Source: Lachnospiraceae bacterium
Lineage (GTDB): Bacteria > Bacillota > Clostridia > Lachnospirales > Lachnospiraceae
Length of the DNA stretch: 64,000 bases
Reading direction: 5' to 3'
Assembly (NCBI GenBank): GCA_902363135.1
Contig: CABIZF010000002.1
Location: forward strand, 385,812-449,811
Part shown: positions 19,425 to 27,394 of the stretch, piece after piece
How positions within the stretch are numbered: the stretch's first letter is position 1
Layout: every line of letters starts with the position of its first letter
The notes under the pieces: generated by a model
Told to the model about the DNA's origin: nothing
Seen by the model: the letters and a program-made list of their open reading frames with translations, nothing else
Databases searched by the model: none
Position numbers and translations under genes: made by a program

Positions 19425-19784
19425 ATGAAAGGACGTGGAAAGAAGCAGCCTGTGAAAGCAGATGTGATCGCAGCCGGACTGCAGCAGAGGCTGCAAAATG
19501 GTGAACCGTTGTCGGCAAATATGCTTGCGGTGTCAAGAGCCGGGCACGATAAGGATGTTCTGTACGTCGTGCTTGCCCAGGAAGGATCTTATTTGTGGCT
19601 TGCAGACGGAAAGCGCAGGAGCCTTGCATCGCCGAAAAAGAAGAAACAGATGCATGTACAGCTGATCACGCATTTGCCGGAATCACTTCTGGAGCAGATG
19701 CAGGAGATCCGGCTGGATGCCCATCTGAAAAAAATAATCAAATCTTATGAACTGCGGATGGATCAGAAACCGGACGCGGAATAA
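19425..19784 (+). CDS. KOW-domain RNA-binding protein
   Basis: This 119-residue basic protein has an SH3-like KOW segment: [35 protein letters not shown], about residues 28-62. Clostridia commonly carry a gene of this kind between map and infA, annotated as a KOW or L14e-like RNA-binding protein. It begins nine bases after map. Its molecular role is not established; a ribosome- or RNA-associated function is inferred from domain and context. Confidence 0.8.
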   Translation: MKGRGKKQPVKADVIAAGLQQRLQNGEPLSANMLAVSRAGHDKDVLYVVLAQEGSYLWLADGKRRSLASPKKKKQMHVQLITHLPESLLEQMQEIRLDAHLKKIIKSYELRMDQKPDAE

Positions 19785-19831
19785 AAATCGGCACAGATTG
19801 CCCAGTAGAAATAAAAGACCGGAGGTATAGA

Positions 19832-20050
19832 ATGTCAAAAGCAGATGTTATTGAAGTAGAAGGAACCGTACTCGAGAAGCTCCCGAACGCTATGTTCCGC
19901 GTGGAGCTGGAAAACAAGCATGTTGTACTTGCCCACATCAGCGGCAAGCTCCGCATGAACTTTATCCGGATTCTTCCGGGTGATAAGGTCACCATTGAGC
20001 TGTCCCCGTACGATCTGACAAAGGGAAGAATTATCTGGAGAGATAAATAA
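19832..20050 (+). CDS. infA: Translation initiation factor IF-1
   Basis: This 72-residue OB-fold protein has the signature [43 protein letters not shown] N-terminal half and ends [11 protein letters not shown]-1 binds the A site of the 30S subunit during initiation. In most Firmicutes rpmJ follows directly; here the next ribosomal gene is 30.4 kb away. Confidence 0.97.
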   Translation: MSKADVIEVEGTVLEKLPNAMFRVELENKHVVLAHISGKLRMNFIRILPGDKVTIELSPYDLTKGRIIWRDK

Positions 20051-20104
20051 GCCTGATACAGGCAAGTAAATGAAAGAAGGAAACTTGCTTGACCTGGTTA
20101 AAAG
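20051..20104 (+). repeat. Minimal module A derivative
   Basis: CCTGATACAGGCAAGT is followed, 17 bases later, by ACTTGCTTGACCTGGTTAAAA-like sequence, matching the start and end of the second stem of module A with the interior lost. GGCAAGT still pairs with ACTTGCT. Confidence 0.5.
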
Positions 20105-20105
20105 A

Positions 20106-20144
20106 GCGCCGTATAGGATGGAAAAGTCCTGTGCGGCGTTTTTT
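20106..20144 (+). terminator. Terminator at the end of the S10-spc operon
   Basis: CGCCGTATAGGA (20107-20118) pairs with TCCTGTGCGGCG (20127-20138) with G-U and one weak pair, followed by a T-run. It ends the transcription unit after infA and so isolates the alpha operon. Confidence 0.85.
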
Positions 20145-20151
20145 GTGAGTT

Positions 20152-20200
20152 AAGTGAATATTTGCAATCCGCTTCTCTACTTGTCTGATTCGGTAAAAAA
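20152..20200 (+). repeat. Module B derivative fused to module A tail
   Basis: Positions 20152-20183 match 54350-54381 at 28 of 32 positions and are directly followed by CTGATTCGGTAAAAAA, which resembles the module A end. This looks like a deletion product of a composite B-A element. Confidence 0.55.
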
Positions 20201-20389
20201 GGCATGAAGCAATTCTTCAGCAGGATATGGAGAATTTTGTAAAACATTCCAAATCTTGAAAAGATAGAGAAAAAATGTGAAAAACGCCCCCAAAAACTCT
20301 GTGAATATGTTACGATAAACCTATCGCGTGTTTGAACAAATAAAGATATCAGATGTTTGTGAACGTACAGGCAAGAACAGGAGGGGAAG

Positions 20390-22000
20390 ATGCAGCAGAT
20401 GACTTATCAATCATCCGTAGAAAAATGGGGCATGCAGGAAATTGTCTGCAAGGGCACATCGACCGGCAATCCATTCACAGAGCGACGGATTCGCGGGTGT
20501 TTTCAGGGGGCACAGGAGACCGTCTGGGTGGATGGATTTTATGACGGGGATGGTGTGTATAAGGTGCGGTTTATGCCGTCGTTTGAGGGGGAGTATACAT
20601 TTCGGGTTGAGGGAAACTATGGCGACGAGATGGCTGTGTGTGAAAGTGCAAGACTGCAGGATTTCAATTTATCAGGTATGGACAAAGTGGGAGGCGAGAA
20701 CGGAAAGCTCACCGGAAGCTTTACCGTGACACCGCCTTCCGCGGACAACCACGGCCCGGTGCGTGTGGCGAATACGTACCATTTTGCTTACGAGGATGGC
20801 AAGCCATATTATTCCATCGGTACGACCTGCTATGTCTGGGATCTGCAGTCAGATGAACGGATTGCCGAGACCTTACAGACGCTAAAGGAGAGCGCCTTTA
20901 ACAAAATCCGTTTCTGCATTTTCCCGAAGCATTATGATTACAATCTTGGCGAGCCGCGCTCCTACCCGTATGAGGGAACGCCGATGGATTCTACTGTGCT
21001 CACGAAAGACAATTTCCAGGAGTACACCGGAAAGACGGAGGGAAATCACTTCGATCTGACCCGGTTCAATCCGGCGCATTTCCGGCATATCGAGTGGTGT
21101 GTGGAGCAGCTGCAGGCGCTTGGCATTGAGGCAGATCTGATCGTAATGCATCCATATGACCGCTGGGGTTTTTCGTGTATGACCCGTGAGCAGGATCATC
21201 TCTACTGGAAATATGTGCTTGCACGGTTTGCGGCGTACCGGAACATCTGGTGGTCGCTGGCAAATGAATACGATATTTTTCCACACAAGACGATTGAAGA
21301 CTGGGAGAGCTATGCAAAGCTGATCTGTGAGCATGATCCGTACCACCATCTTCGTTCGATCCATAACTGCATTGCATTTTACGATCACAGTCGTCCATGG
21401 GTGACGCACTGCAGCATCCAGCGCCAGGATATTTATAAGACAGCGGAGCTGGTCAATGAGTGGCGGGAGCGGTACCGCAAACCGGCCGTGCTCGATGAAA
21501 TTGCCTACGAGGGAAATATCCAGCACGGATGGGGCAATATCAGCGGTGAAGAGATGGTGCGCCGTTTCTGGGAGGCTGTCTGTCGTGGCGGCTATCCGGG
21601 ACACGGAGAGACCTATCTGAATAAGGAGGATGTGCTCTGGTGGTCGCATGGCGGTATTTTGCACGGAGAGAGCCACAAGCGTTTTCATCTGCTGCATCAG
21701 ATCATGGAGGAGACACCGGGCATCGGACTGGCGCCGTATGACAGATGCGGCTGGGATGAGGTATGCGCAGTGCCGGAGAGTGAAAAATGGGGCACAGTAA
21801 AGAGCTATTATCTGTACTACTACAGCTTCATGCGCCCATCCTTCCGCGATTTCTATTTTGATGACGATACGAGCTTTACGGTGCGCGTCATCGATACGTG
21901 GAACATGACGGCAGAGGATCGCGGCATCTACAAAGGAAAATTCCGCATAGAGCTGCCGGGGAGACCATATATGGCGGTGCAGATCCGGAAGGTGAAGTAA
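20390..22000 (+). CDS. Putative cytoplasmic glycoside hydrolase (DUF5060-DUF4038-DUF5605, GH140-like)
   Basis: This 536-residue protein has an N-terminal beta-sandwich (about residues 5-75, with WVDGFYDGDGVYKVRFMPSFEGEYTF), a TIM-barrel region and a short C-terminal domain. Two glutamates fit a retaining barrel: Glu293 in SLANEYD (acid/base) and Glu370 in LDEIAYEG (nucleophile). Relatives include apiosidase-type GH140 enzymes, but the substrate cannot be assigned. It has no signal peptide and is therefore cytoplasmic. It starts after AGGAGGGGAAG. It is the first gene of the island and its only clear glycosidase. Confidence 0.75.
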   Translation: MQQMTYQSSVEKWGMQEIVCKGTSTGNPFTERRIRGCFQGAQETVWVDGFYDGDGVYKVRFMPSFEGEYTFRVEGNYGDEMAVCESARLQDFNLSGMDKVGGENGKLTGSFTVTPPSADNHGPVRVANTYHFAYEDGKPYYSIGTTCYVWDLQSDERIAETLQTLKESAFNKIRFCIFPKHYDYNLGEPRSYPYEGTPMDSTVLTKDNFQEYTGKTEGNHFDLTRFNPAHFRHIEWCVEQLQALGIEADLIVMHPYDRWGFSCMTREQDHLYWKYVLARFAAYRNIWWSLANEYDIFPHKTIEDWESYAKLICEHDPYHHLRSIHNCIAFYDHSRPWVTHCSIQRQDIYKTAELVNEWRERYRKPAVLDEIAYEGNIQHGWGNISGEEMVRRFWEAVCRGGYPGHGETYLNKEDVLWWSHGGILHGESHKRFHLLHQIMEETPGIGLAPYDRCGWDEVCAVPESEKWGTVKSYYLYYYSFMRPSFRDFYFDDDTSFTVRVIDTWNMTAEDRGIYKGKFRIELPGRPYMAVQIRKVK

Positions 22001-22023
22001 GGGCATTCATAAAATTTTACTGC

Positions 22024-22085
22024 TGGCGTATTCTTCCAGATATTGGTTGTATTCTGGAAGAGTTTCGTCTGCATTTTTGCGCTTT
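22024..22085 (-). pseudogene. Remnant of a second AAA ATPase gene
   Basis: About 60 bases match 22557-22617 of the neighbouring ATPase gene with roughly 80% identity. Read on the minus strand it gives KNADETLPEYNQYLEEYA, against KNIDEILPEYDQYLEEYV in the intact protein. The frame and amino-acid similarity are kept, so this is a relic of a paralogous gene rather than chance similarity. Confidence 0.75.
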
Positions 22086-22249
22086 GACTTGCGTAGAGCA
22101 TAATGTGAAAAAGCAGAGAAAAAAGATTGGAAAAATGTGTAAAAATAACGCTTGAAAAATCAGCCGGAGCATGTGATCGTAACAGTGCGGATCATGGTCG
22201 CTGTTTACGCCTTTGCCCAGGCGATGCTCCGGCTCATCTCCGGTTCCAG

Positions 22250-22307
22250 TGAGCCGATCATCTGGTGTTTTATGGCGGCGAAGCTGGTGAGCGCGTTCTG
22301 GACGAAT
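22250..22307 (+). repeat. Direct repeat flanking the ATPase gene, left copy
   Basis: Roughly 57 bases around TCATCTGGTGTTTTATGGCG align with 23460-23517 at about 70% or more identity and in the same orientation. The intact ATPase gene lies between the two copies. Confidence 0.55.
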
Positions 22308-22319
22308 CCGGTAGTGAGG

Positions 22320-23360
22320 TCAGAGCTTTCGCATTTCTACAAAGTTTGAGAAACGCGGAAGGGAAAAAGAGACTTTTCCGTATTCATGCGTATCAATGAC
22401 GCCTTTTCGCCTTAAACGATCCCGGTAAACGGAAAATAGTTCCGAGGACATTTGCAGGCGGGTGCGCAGTTCTTTTACCTTCAGTCCTTCGTCAGGTGAA
22501 ATACTGAGCAGGATCCTTTGATCCTGTTCGGACAATTCAGACCAGATTTTGCTGTAGACGTATTCTTCCAGATACTGATCGTACTCCGGAAGGATTTCGT
22601 CTATATTTTTTGTGCTTCGGTTTTCCCAATATAAATATCCCAATACCTGAAATGCAAATGGATAGCCTTTTGTTAAGCTGGTCATTTTACTGGCAGATTC
22701 AGTATCAATATTAAAAATTTTCATATAATGATTGCGCACAGCGGTATAGTTCAGAGGTTCCAGCAGCAGCTTTGGTGCGCGGTACAGAAATGTGAGTGAT
22801 TTATCATTCTGCAGATCATAAAGATTTTCGTATAAACCGGTCATCAGCAGAAAGATTGGCTGTTCCTGACGGAGAAAAATTTGAAAGGAGCTGACAAAAA
22901 TACGGATATATTCGGAGCAGGTCACTTCGTCGATCGTGATTAACAGCCGTTTACCGGATTCTTTGATTTGACCCAACATCAGTTCCAGAACATTTTCAAT
23001 ATCTGTGGCAGGAGCAGAGTTTTCAACTGACAGACCCAGTCCAAAAGCCGAAAAATCCAGTCGGGCATTCAAAAATCGTGCGTGCATTTCCGGGAGACTG
23101 TAAATTTTAGCAGCCAGACTCTGCAAAAGATCTCTTGTAGGATTTAATTCAATGACGATCCAGGAATCATCTGCTTTCAGTTCATTTGCAATATTCGTCA
23201 TCATGACTGTTTTTCCAGAGCCTCGAACGCCGGTAATCATAAAAATCTGATTCGATGGAACCGGGGCCTGAAAGGTTTCCAGAATCTGCTGCGTCTGTGA
23301 AAGCCGGGAAATGTACTGTAATGGTTTTTTTCCGAAAGAAAGAGTAAAAGGATTGTTCAT
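22320..23360 (-). CDS. AAA-type ATP-binding protein (archaeal-ATPase/Orc-like), stand-alone
   Basis: This 346-residue protein has a Walker A motif GVRGSGKT at residues 44-51, a Walker B-like LLITIDEV near residue 140, and a C-terminal winged-helix-like region (EGLKVKELRTRLQMSSELFSVYRDRLRRKGVI). Such single ATPases are common in accessory DNA of Clostridia and their function is unknown. It has its own upstream AT-rich region with three copies of TATATAACTTT. A paralogue relic and flanking direct repeats suggest a mobile or duplicating unit. Confidence 0.8.
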   Translation of the reverse strand: MNNPFTLSFGKKPLQYISRLSQTQQILETFQAPVPSNQIFMITGVRGSGKTVMMTNIANELKADDSWIVIELNPTRDLLQSLAAKIYSLPEMHARFLNARLDFSAFGLGLSVENSAPATDIENVLELMLGQIKESGKRLLITIDEVTCSEYIRIFVSSFQIFLRQEQPIFLLMTGLYENLYDLQNDKSLTFLYRAPKLLLEPLNYTAVRNHYMKIFNIDTESASKMTSLTKGYPFAFQVLGYLYWENRSTKNIDEILPEYDQYLEEYVYSKIWSELSEQDQRILLSISPDEGLKVKELRTRLQMSSELFSVYRDRLRRKGVIDTHEYGKVSFSLPRFSNFVEMRKL

Positions 23361-23373
23361 AACACGATCACCT

Positions 23374-23425
23374 CTTATATAAGTCTATATAACTTTCTAA
23401 CTATTATATAACTTTATATAACTTT
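23374..23425 (-). promoter_or_regulatory. Iteron-like repeats upstream of the ATPase gene
   Basis: TATATAACTTT occurs at 23386-23396, 23405-23415 and 23415-23425, the last two in tandem at a 10-bp period, with a palindrome CTTATATAAG at 23374-23383. The position just upstream of the minus-strand start suggests a promoter/operator, possibly autoregulatory. Confidence 0.5.
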
Positions 23426-23459
23426 TGACAAGTGAAACGATGGGAAAGTCAGGAATGCT

Positions 23460-23517
23460 GTGCGCCGTTCATCTGGCGCATTATGTCAGCGAAACTGGTG
23501 ATCGTGTTATGAATGGA
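23460..23517 (+). repeat. Direct repeat flanking the ATPase gene, right copy
   Basis: This aligns with 22250-22307 in direct orientation around TCATCTGGCGCATTATGTCA. Both read similar amino acids in one plus-strand frame (PFIWRIMSAKLV here, PIIWCFMAAKLV in the left copy). Confidence 0.55.
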
Positions 23518-23526
23518 TTAAGAAGC

Positions 23527-24729
23527 CTAATTGTTCAGACAGCCAAACGCAGTTGCGCGCATGCGCAGGTGATGATATTCTTCAAGGTTGGGCTGCAGGT
23601 TGTGCATGTATACGACGGAGACACCGGTAGATGGGTCTGCCTCTGCCCAGGTGCCGGAGCCGCCGGTCCAGCCGAACTGTCCAATGTTTCCATTGTTCTG
23701 TCCAACATGCCTGTTCATGAGTGTTCGCATTCCATAACCATAGCCATACCCGGCCAGATATGTATTTGAGAAGTCCTCTTCAATCATCGTCGGAGTCAGG
23801 GTGTTCGAGCGAATCAGATCGATGGTCTTGCGCCCGATGATCCGCCTGCCGTTATGGATTCCGCCGTTTGCCAGCATCTGCATCAGCTTTGTGTAATCGC
23901 GGCAGTTTGTAATGACCCTGGCAAAACCGGGAACAGTGCCGAGTTTCCCGACAAACTTTGCTTCATGTTCAGCGGTGGGGATGTACAGTGCATCTGCTTC
24001 GCCGAGCTGTTTTCCGGGTCGGAGATAATAATCCTTTACGAGTCTGGATTCCAGATCGTTAAACAGGAAGTTTGCGGAACTTTCCATATCAAGTGGCTCA
24101 AACAGCATTTCCCTGATTACCAGCTCAGCAGGTTTTCCAGACAGAACCTCAATCAGTCCGGCCATAAGTTCGCTGGAGAAGCCATAGAGAAAACGGGTTC
24201 CGGGTTCGAACGCGAGCGGGGCAGATGCTGCAGCCCGAATCTGCTCGCGAAGCGTGAAGTACCCCTTTTCCCGGAGTGGCTTCATAGCCTTTGCCATGGC
24301 AAGCGAAGTAGGATGCGGAACCGGAGCCCCGCCGATAATCAGCTCATAGGGAAGGCCGCTTGTCATATTGAAGACATTTTTTATTGTGATCGGGTGTTCG
24401 GTAGGCACCTCTTCGAGTGTTCCGTTGGATCTCTGAATGATTTTAGTGGAATGCCGAAATTCCGGAAAATATTCGTATAGCGGATCTGTCATTAAAAATT
24501 TTCCCTGTTCATACAGCATCATTCCAACGGTATACATCGCGATTTTGGTCAGGGATGCCTGACGAAAGACATTCTGGGCTGAGAGTGGAATCTGATGTTC
24601 CACATCAGAATATCCAAAGTAATTTTCATATAAAATTTCTCCTCTGCGGGCAATCATACAGCTGCAGCCGGGAAGACCGTTGTCTACATATCCTTGCAGA
24701 AGCCGGTCCAGCGCTTTAAAATCAGACAT
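23527..24729 (-). CDS. Serine hydrolase, class C beta-lactamase fold (paralogue 1)
   Basis: This 400-residue protein has the catalytic SxxK motif SLTK at residues 59-62, a tyrosine motif in LYGFSSE, and a GWTGG segment in place of the KTG box. The fold is shared by class C beta-lactamases, D-Ala peptidases and EstB-type esterases. It has no signal peptide or lipobox, so periplasmic peptidoglycan or antibiotic action is unlikely; a cytoplasmic esterase or amidase is more plausible. GGAGG precedes the start. The gene following it on the minus strand is the ATPase, separated by 167 bases. Confidence 0.85.
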   Translation of the reverse strand: MSDFKALDRLLQGYVDNGLPGCSCMIARRGEILYENYFGYSDVEHQIPLSAQNVFRQASLTKIAMYTVGMMLYEQGKFLMTDPLYEYFPEFRHSTKIIQRSNGTLEEVPTEHPITIKNVFNMTSGLPYELIIGGAPVPHPTSLAMAKAMKPLREKGYFTLREQIRAAASAPLAFEPGTRFLYGFSSELMAGLIEVLSGKPAELVIREMLFEPLDMESSANFLFNDLESRLVKDYYLRPGKQLGEADALYIPTAEHEAKFVGKLGTVPGFARVITNCRDYTKLMQMLANGGIHNGRRIIGRKTIDLIRSNTLTPTMIEEDFSNTYLAGYGYGYGMRTLMNRHVGQNNGNIGQFGWTGGSGTWAEADPSTGVSVVYMHNLQPNLEEYHHLRMRATAFGCLNN

Positions 24730-24756
24730 AATAAAACCTCCTTTTTTGCCATGTCA

Positions 24757-24793
24757 GGCACATATTTGTAATTCACTTGTAGCTTGCCTGATT
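24757..24793 (+). repeat. Degenerate module B relic
   Basis: The stretch with TATTTGTAATTCACTTGTAG and then TTGCCTGATTC resembles the 20160-20195 derivative with several changes. The match is weak and could be chance. Confidence 0.3.
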
Positions 24794-24799
24794 CAATCT

Positions 24800-25966
24800 C
24801 TAGATCAGTCCATATGCGGCAGTACGTACGCGGTGATGGCAGGAAAGCTCATCATTTGGAATCAAATTGTGCATATATACGATTGAAAGCTTTTCGGATG
24901 GATCTGCCTCGCACCAGGTGCCAAAAGCACCGGTCCAGCCGAAGGCACCAATGGAGCTGTTCATATTTCCGCGTTCCGGTGCGATGACAGTGCGGACACC
25001 GCAGCCATAGCCGTATCCGGCATTATAGGCATCTTCAAAATCAATCTGCTGCTGTGGAGTAAGGCTGTTGGCACGCATCAGATCAATCGTCTGACTGCCG
25101 ATCAATTGTCTGCCCTTACAGGAGCCACCGCAGGAGAGCAGCTGCATCAGCTTGGAATAGTCATCTACTGTTGAGAAAAGTCTGCGCCATCCAGCTTCAT
25201 GCTCATCGCCGCTAAGATGCTTTTCATCAAAAAAGGTAGGCCCGTTTCCAAGAGAACCATCCTCTTTTTTCACATAAAGCTTTACCATACGATCAGAAAT
25301 ATCCCCGAAAAAGATATCTCCGGTATCGTTCATTTCCAGAGGATCAAAAATCATATCCCGCAGTGCCTCATTTACCGGTTTTTCACATACGGCTTCGATA
25401 ATTCCGGCGGCCAGCTCGCTGGAGAAGCCATAAAGCCAGTGAGAGCCAGGCTCGAAGGCAAGTGGAGCATCAGCCATTGCCCGGATCTGTTCCCGAAGGG
25501 TATAGTGCCCTTTTTCCCAGAGGGGTTTCATACAGTTCTGCATGCCCTGAAGGGTAGGGTCTGCGGTCGGGGCATCGGAATTACAGTAAGGAAGTCCGCA
25601 TTTCATGGTGAGGGTATCGCGGATTGTGACCGGATGTTCCGTCGGAACGACATCGATATAGCCGTTTGCATGACGGACGTATTTTTTGCTTGTGGCCCAT
25701 TCCGGAAAAAATGTGCTGACGGGATCTGACAGAAGAAAGGCACCGCGCTCATACAGCATCATCATAGCGGTATACAGTGGGATTTTAGACATGGATGCGA
25801 GCCGAAATACGGATTTATCCGTGAGGGGAGTCCCGGAAGTATCCGAATGGCCAAAGTATCCTTCGTATAGGGTAGTGCCATTTTGGACGACCTTCAGCGC
25901 ACAGCCCGGGATGCCTTTATCCACAAAGCTTTGCAGCAGCAGATCAAGATCTTTTACAGATGACAT
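24800..25966 (-). CDS. Serine hydrolase, class C beta-lactamase fold (paralogue 2)
   Basis: This 388-residue protein has SxxK as SMSK at residues 58-61, YGFSSE as the tyrosine motif, and FGWTGAFGTW near the C-terminus. It is clearly paralogous to the 23527-24729 gene, sharing the start pattern, the HPVTIRD region and the FGWTG motif. It is cytoplasmic by lack of a signal peptide. It lies 30 bases after the MFS gene in the same direction and is probably co-transcribed with it and with paralogue 1. Confidence 0.85.
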   Translation of the reverse strand: MSSVKDLDLLLQSFVDKGIPGCALKVVQNGTTLYEGYFGHSDTSGTPLTDKSVFRLASMSKIPLYTAMMMLYERGAFLLSDPVSTFFPEWATSKKYVRHANGYIDVVPTEHPVTIRDTLTMKCGLPYCNSDAPTADPTLQGMQNCMKPLWEKGHYTLREQIRAMADAPLAFEPGSHWLYGFSSELAAGIIEAVCEKPVNEALRDMIFDPLEMNDTGDIFFGDISDRMVKLYVKKEDGSLGNGPTFFDEKHLSGDEHEAGWRRLFSTVDDYSKLMQLLSCGGSCKGRQLIGSQTIDLMRANSLTPQQQIDFEDAYNAGYGYGCGVRTVIAPERGNMNSSIGAFGWTGAFGTWCEADPSEKLSIVYMHNLIPNDELSCHHRVRTAAYGLI

Positions 25967-25996
25967 AGTAATACCTCCTTATGAAATGAAAAAATA

Positions 25997-27187
25997 TTAT
26001 TGAATGACTGTTTCAGAAGCAGTCTTTCGGTTGAGATGAAGCTGATAAGCAGTAAAGCAGATAACTCCCAGGAGAAAAAATCCTGCCATGCAGAAGAAGA
26101 CGCCCTCATATCCGAATTGCTCTGCGACTTTTCCGCCCCAGATCGGTCCAAGTCCCTGTCCGATATCCGCACCAATATAATAGGTGCTTGTAGCGACACC
26201 AATTCTTGCGGCATCCACCCGTTTGACACAGGCAGACTGAAGGGAGATTTGCCCGCCGACATTGCCGAAGGCTTTTATAGCCGCTGCAATGAGGATTGGT
26301 ACAAGAATGCCGGATTTACCGATGAGAATCATGGAGCCTGCACCGGCAAGCAACGAAAGATTTACAATAAACAGCAGATTGGCCCGGTCGATTACTTTCC
26401 CGACAAGGAGACGCAGGACGAAAAGGACGATTGCGTTTACAGAAAAGAACAGGGAAATCTGAGCAATCTTACTGGATTCGCCGAGGAGGACAAGGAAGGA
26501 ATTTACGATTCCGTTGCCCATGGAGAAGAGCCCGGCGATCAGTGAATAGAAAATACATTCCTTTGCAATCAGGCTGCTAAATGACAGAGAATGTCTGCCT
26601 TCCGAAGAATGGCCGACAACTGTTTCATAATGAAAAGCGGTCTGCAAAACGACGGCTGCGAGCAGCGTAGAAGCCGCTATGATAAAGAATAGAGCTCTGT
26701 ATCCGAAGGCATCCCGGATCGCAATCCCGATGGTTGGTCCTACGATTTGTGCCAGTACCTGACCGAGCCCATAGTAGCCGAGGCCTTCTCCCATGTGGTC
26801 ATCCGGAATAAATTCCGTAGCAAGCGCCATATTGGCGGTTCCATTAATGCCAAACAGTGCGCCGTGAAGCACGCGCATGACAAGAAGGATACTTACAGTC
26901 GGAGATAAAGCATAGAAAACGATGACAAGCGCGATTAAAAAGGTAGTATAAACGCAGATCCGCTTTTTATTGAGAAAATCCGAGAGAAAGCCTCCTACCG
27001 GTCGGAAAAACAGCGCAGTAATCGAAAAGATTCCGGATATCAATCCGACGGCGGTCAGTTCTGTGCCAAACGAGACAGCATAGGATGAAATCAGGGTGGT
27101 AATCATGTTGAACCCGAGCGCGGTGATCAGACTGACCGCAATTAGAATCAGAAAGCCGGCGTTCATAAGTTTTTCTGGTTTTTTCAT
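25997..27187 (-). CDS. Major facilitator superfamily transporter
   Basis: This 396-residue protein has about twelve transmembrane helices and the MFS loop motif GGFLSDFLNKKR between helices 2 and 3. It belongs to the broad group of drug/sugar antiporters and symporters; substrate and direction cannot be read. It heads a minus-strand unit with two serine hydrolases and has a strong promoter with LacI-type half-sites, so it probably moves the island substrate or product. Confidence 0.85.
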   Translation of the reverse strand: MKKPEKLMNAGFLILIAVSLITALGFNMITTLISSYAVSFGTELTAVGLISGIFSITALFFRPVGGFLSDFLNKKRICVYTTFLIALVIVFYALSPTVSILLVMRVLHGALFGINGTANMALATEFIPDDHMGEGLGYYGLGQVLAQIVGPTIGIAIRDAFGYRALFFIIAASTLLAAVVLQTAFHYETVVGHSSEGRHSLSFSSLIAKECIFYSLIAGLFSMGNGIVNSFLVLLGESSKIAQISLFFSVNAIVLFVLRLLVGKVIDRANLLFIVNLSLLAGAGSMILIGKSGILVPILIAAAIKAFGNVGGQISLQSACVKRVDAARIGVATSTYYIGADIGQGLGPIWGGKVAEQFGYEGVFFCMAGFFLLGVICFTAYQLHLNRKTASETVIQ

Positions 27188-27246
27188 AGACTAATCTCCA
27201 TTTCCGCGCTGATGAAAATCTGGCGCTAATTATTTTGCTAATTTAA

Positions 27247-27275
27247 ATCATAATATAAGCGAAAAGATATGTCAA
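27247..27275 (-). promoter_or_regulatory. Promoter of the MFS-serine hydrolase unit
   Basis: On the minus strand TTGACA (27270-27275) and TATGAT (27247-27252) are 17 bases apart. GCTAAA-type half-sites lie upstream of the -35 (27281-27300) and downstream of the -10 (27223-27242). Confidence 0.75.
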
Positions 27276-27311
27276 TATATAAGCTAAAAACGCTAAAAAA
27301 GAAAAGCGTTA

Positions 27312-27340
27312 TTGACAATAAAAATGCTAAGTAATATAAT
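27312..27340 (+). promoter_or_regulatory. Promoter of the serine hydrolase-esterase operon
   Basis: TTGACA (27312-27317) and TATAAT (27335-27340) are 17 bases apart with ATGCTAAGT in the spacer. It is divergent from the MFS promoter and drives the 27395-33688 run of six genes. Confidence 0.8.
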
Positions 27341-27362
27341 TTATACAAGTATTACAGAGGGA

Positions 27363-27378
27363 GCTAAAACGAAATAGC
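27363..27378 (+). promoter_or_regulatory. LacI-type operator GCTA-N8-TAGC, copy 1
   Basis: The 16-bp site GCTAAAACGAAATAGC has GCTA/TAGC arms and a central CG, the usual layout of LacI-family operators. It lies just downstream of the promoter, 16 bases before the start codon. An 18-base block including it is identical at 44539-44556. Confidence 0.7.
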
Positions 27379-27394
27379 TAAATGGAGGAGGAAT

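Larger units (their letters stand above)
20051..20389 (+). other. infA-GH spacer with repeat remnants and terminator
   Basis: The 339-base gap holds a short derivative of module A (20051-20104), the S10-spc terminator (20106-20144) and a module B derivative (20152-20200). The remaining 190 bases are AT-rich; I see no convincing promoter or gene in them. Confidence 0.7.
22001..22319 (+). other. Spacer with ATPase-gene remnant and repeat
   Basis: The 319-base stretch contains a fragment of an AAA ATPase gene (22024-22085, minus strand) and one copy of a repeat that recurs upstream of the intact ATPase gene (22250-22307). A small plus-strand frame (22152-22349) has no recognisable features. Confidence 0.6.

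Noticed and set aside
22152..22349. 65-residue plus-strand frame between the GH gene and the ATPase
   Set aside because: It has no ribosome binding site and overlaps the ATPase 3' end and a repeat copy. The similarity to 23460-23517 is explained by the repeat, so it was not called as a gene.
23854..24480. Long plus-strand open frame opposite the serine hydrolase gene
   Set aside because: It is antisense to a well-supported gene, has no ribosome binding site and shows no domain. Similar frames opposite 25199-25729, 34050-34922 and the ribosomal genes were treated as shadows.
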